A stretch of DNA of 64,000 nucleotides. It comes from G963422275 sp963422275 (GTDB taxonomy: Bacteria; Pseudomonadota; Alphaproteobacteria; Rhodobacterales; Rhodobacteraceae). Below are positions 63,219 to 64,000 of the stretch, in pieces. Both the position numbers and the translations under genes were made by a program. How positions within the stretch are numbered: the stretch's first letter is position 1; each line of letters begins with the position of its first letter. Under the pieces are notes generated by a model. The model did not search any database, had not been told where the DNA came from, and saw only the letters and a program-made list of their open reading frames with translations. The stretch is from positions 2,666,001 to 2,730,000 of the forward strand of contig OY729418.1 in NCBI GenBank assembly GCA_963422275.1. Direction: 5' to 3'.

Positions 63219-63788
63219 ATGCTGCTTCCTGCGAAATTTTCACGCAAAATTGCGGTTGTTGCAGTGCTGTTTTTGGCGCTTGCAATCAGCGGTAACGATG
63301 TCGGAGCAGATTCGGGCGACATTGACCGGCTTTTCAAGCGATTGCGGACCGCCGAGCCGGGCGAGGTTCAGGCAATCGAGAATCAGATAATCCGTGCTTG
63401 GTCGGATCCAGGATCTCCAAGTCTGAGGAAACTGTTTTGGCAAGGGAAGGCCGCGATGGCAAAAGGAGACCTTCCGGAAGCCATCAAGCGATTCTCTACG
63501 CTGGTAAATCGCGCGCCCGCCTTCGCCGAGGGTTGGAATGCGAGGGCGACGTCATATTTCTTGATGAGACAATACACCCAGTCGGTTGCTGACATCGGCA
63601 TGACTCTGGAGTTGAATTCACGCCATTTCGGGGCAATGAACGGTTTGGCGATGATTCTGGAGCAAGTGGGCGACCACGAGGGCGCTCTGGCCGTATACCG
63701 AGAACTGCTCGCGATTCACCCGACGCGGCGGGGAGTCCAAAAGGCAATTGAAAGGCTTGAGATGAAGACCGCAGACCCTGAAGCCTGA
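63219..63788 (+). CDS. Exported TPR-repeat protein
   Basis: A 189-residue protein. The N-terminal MLLPAKFSRKIAVVAVLFLA is a signal peptide with a likely cleavage after ISGNDVGA. The rest contains tandem tetratricopeptide-like helices: AMAKGDLPEAIKRFSTLVNR, then ARATSYFLMRQYTQSVADIG and LAMILEQVGDHEGALAVYRE. It resembles small periplasmic TPR proteins of alphaproteobacteria. No specific partner is evident. It stands about 25 bp before the next gene and is likely co-transcribed with it. Confidence 0.88.
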   Translation: MLLPAKFSRKIAVVAVLFLALAISGNDVGADSGDIDRLFKRLRTAEPGEVQAIENQIIRAWSDPGSPSLRKLFWQGKAAMAKGDLPEAIKRFSTLVNRAPAFAEGWNARATSYFLMRQYTQSVADIGMTLELNSRHFGAMNGLAMILEQVGDHEGALAVYRELLAIHPTRRGVQKAIERLEMKTADPEA

Positions 63789-63812
63789 CATAGATCGAAG
63801 CAAAGAACCATC

Positions 63813-64000
63813 ATGAAGGAAAGCGGAGGCTTGGTGCGGGCCGTCCTCGGTCCGACCAATACCGGAAAGACTTGGTATGCCATGGACCGGATGCTTGCCC
63901 ACAAGACGGGCATGCTCGGCTTGCCGCTCAGGCTGCTTGCCCGGGAGGTCTACGACAAGATTTGCTTGGCTCGTGGCCCGGCTGCCGTTGCTCTCGTGAC
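63813..64000 (+). CDS. Suv3-like ATP-dependent RNA helicase, N-terminal part (truncated by window edge)
   Basis: The first 62 residues are visible: MKESGGLVRAVLGPTNTGKT (Walker A), then WYAMDRMLAHKTGMLGLPLR and LLAREVYDKI. The GPTNTGKT box followed by LPLRLLAREVYDK is the signature start of the mgpS/Suv3-related helicases common in alphaproteobacteria. The frame runs off the right edge. Confidence 0.88.
   Translation, partial: MKESGGLVRAVLGPTNTGKTWYAMDRMLAHKTGMLGLPLRLLAREVYDKICLARGPAAVALV

Noticed and set aside
1..64000. tRNA genes, CRISPR arrays, 16S/23S rRNA and riboswitches
   Set aside because: I looked for acceptor-stem and TpsiC patterns, regularly spaced short repeats and conserved rRNA segments, and found none. 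A covariance-model scan would be more reliable than reading by eye.

Overview
The window reads as a chromosomal segment of an alphaproteobacterium, possibly Rhodobacterales-like. This is inferred from the housekeeping content: RluB, TadA, a TerC protein, a DUF2927 lipoprotein, GatC-GatA, L33, a BAX-inhibitor-1 protein, a type A RNase P RNA and the start of a Suv3-like helicase. MttB-type methyltransferase and HutF-type histidine catabolism also fit. The segment is heavily remodelled by insertion sequences. I count eight recognisable elements (IS5/IS427, IS5, IS982 and IS1595 types, several nested), about five relics of another IS5-type family, and many broken genes. Together these suggest a genome with relaxed selection or ongoing decay.

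Layout. 1-11476: a GC-rich, same-strand, translationally coupled defence-like operon. It encodes the C-terminal part of a DUF3883 helicase, an AAA ATPase, a small PD-(D/E)XK-like protein, a DUF1156 adenine methylase, an AlbA_2/HATPase protein and a HEPN-DUF499 ATPase. It ends at a dead tyrosine integrase (11562-11935) that abuts the 3' end of a TRAP-permease gene split by an IS427-type element. 13162-15963: a FAD-dependent demethylase-like gene and an MttB-family methyltransferase. 16407-21233: an IS cluster (two IS sharing one CTAG, an IS relic, IS982) in and around degraded genes. 21283-27841: the hut regulon, hutF-hutC divergent from hutI-hutH-hutU, with a palindromic operator between them. 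28063-35185: accessory remnants (AAA ATPase pair flanked by direct repeats, Fic protein, hsdM relic, Uma2 protein, broken hydrolase). 35330-39628: PfkB kinase, DUF2927 lipoprotein, TerC, RluB, TadA. 40108-41563: a second Uma2 gene bracketed by IS ends. 41766-45833: ceramidase-like protein, gatCA, a lipoprotein and an amidase. 46059-48421: a MITE-like relic, rnpB, an IS immediately behind it, and rpmG. 48449-49174: BAX inhibitor. 49991-55073: a single-chain restriction-modification/helicase gene broken at a 23-C tract, a strong phase-variation candidate. 55634-58498: an IS5 element carrying IS1595 and IS982 insertions. 58836-64000: DUF1989 protein, quinone oxidoreductase, HisN-like phosphatase, lysophospholipase, SCP2 protein, TPR protein and the start of a helicase.

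How genes work together. The hut genes convert histidine to N-formylglutamate via urocanate, imidazolonepropionate and formiminoglutamate. The last enzyme, the deformylase, is not in the window. The left operon combines DNA modification, helicase, ATPase and HEPN/nuclease-like parts as in anti-phage systems, and the phase-variable R-M gene is a second barrier to foreign DNA. All functional statements come from reading motifs; no database search was run.
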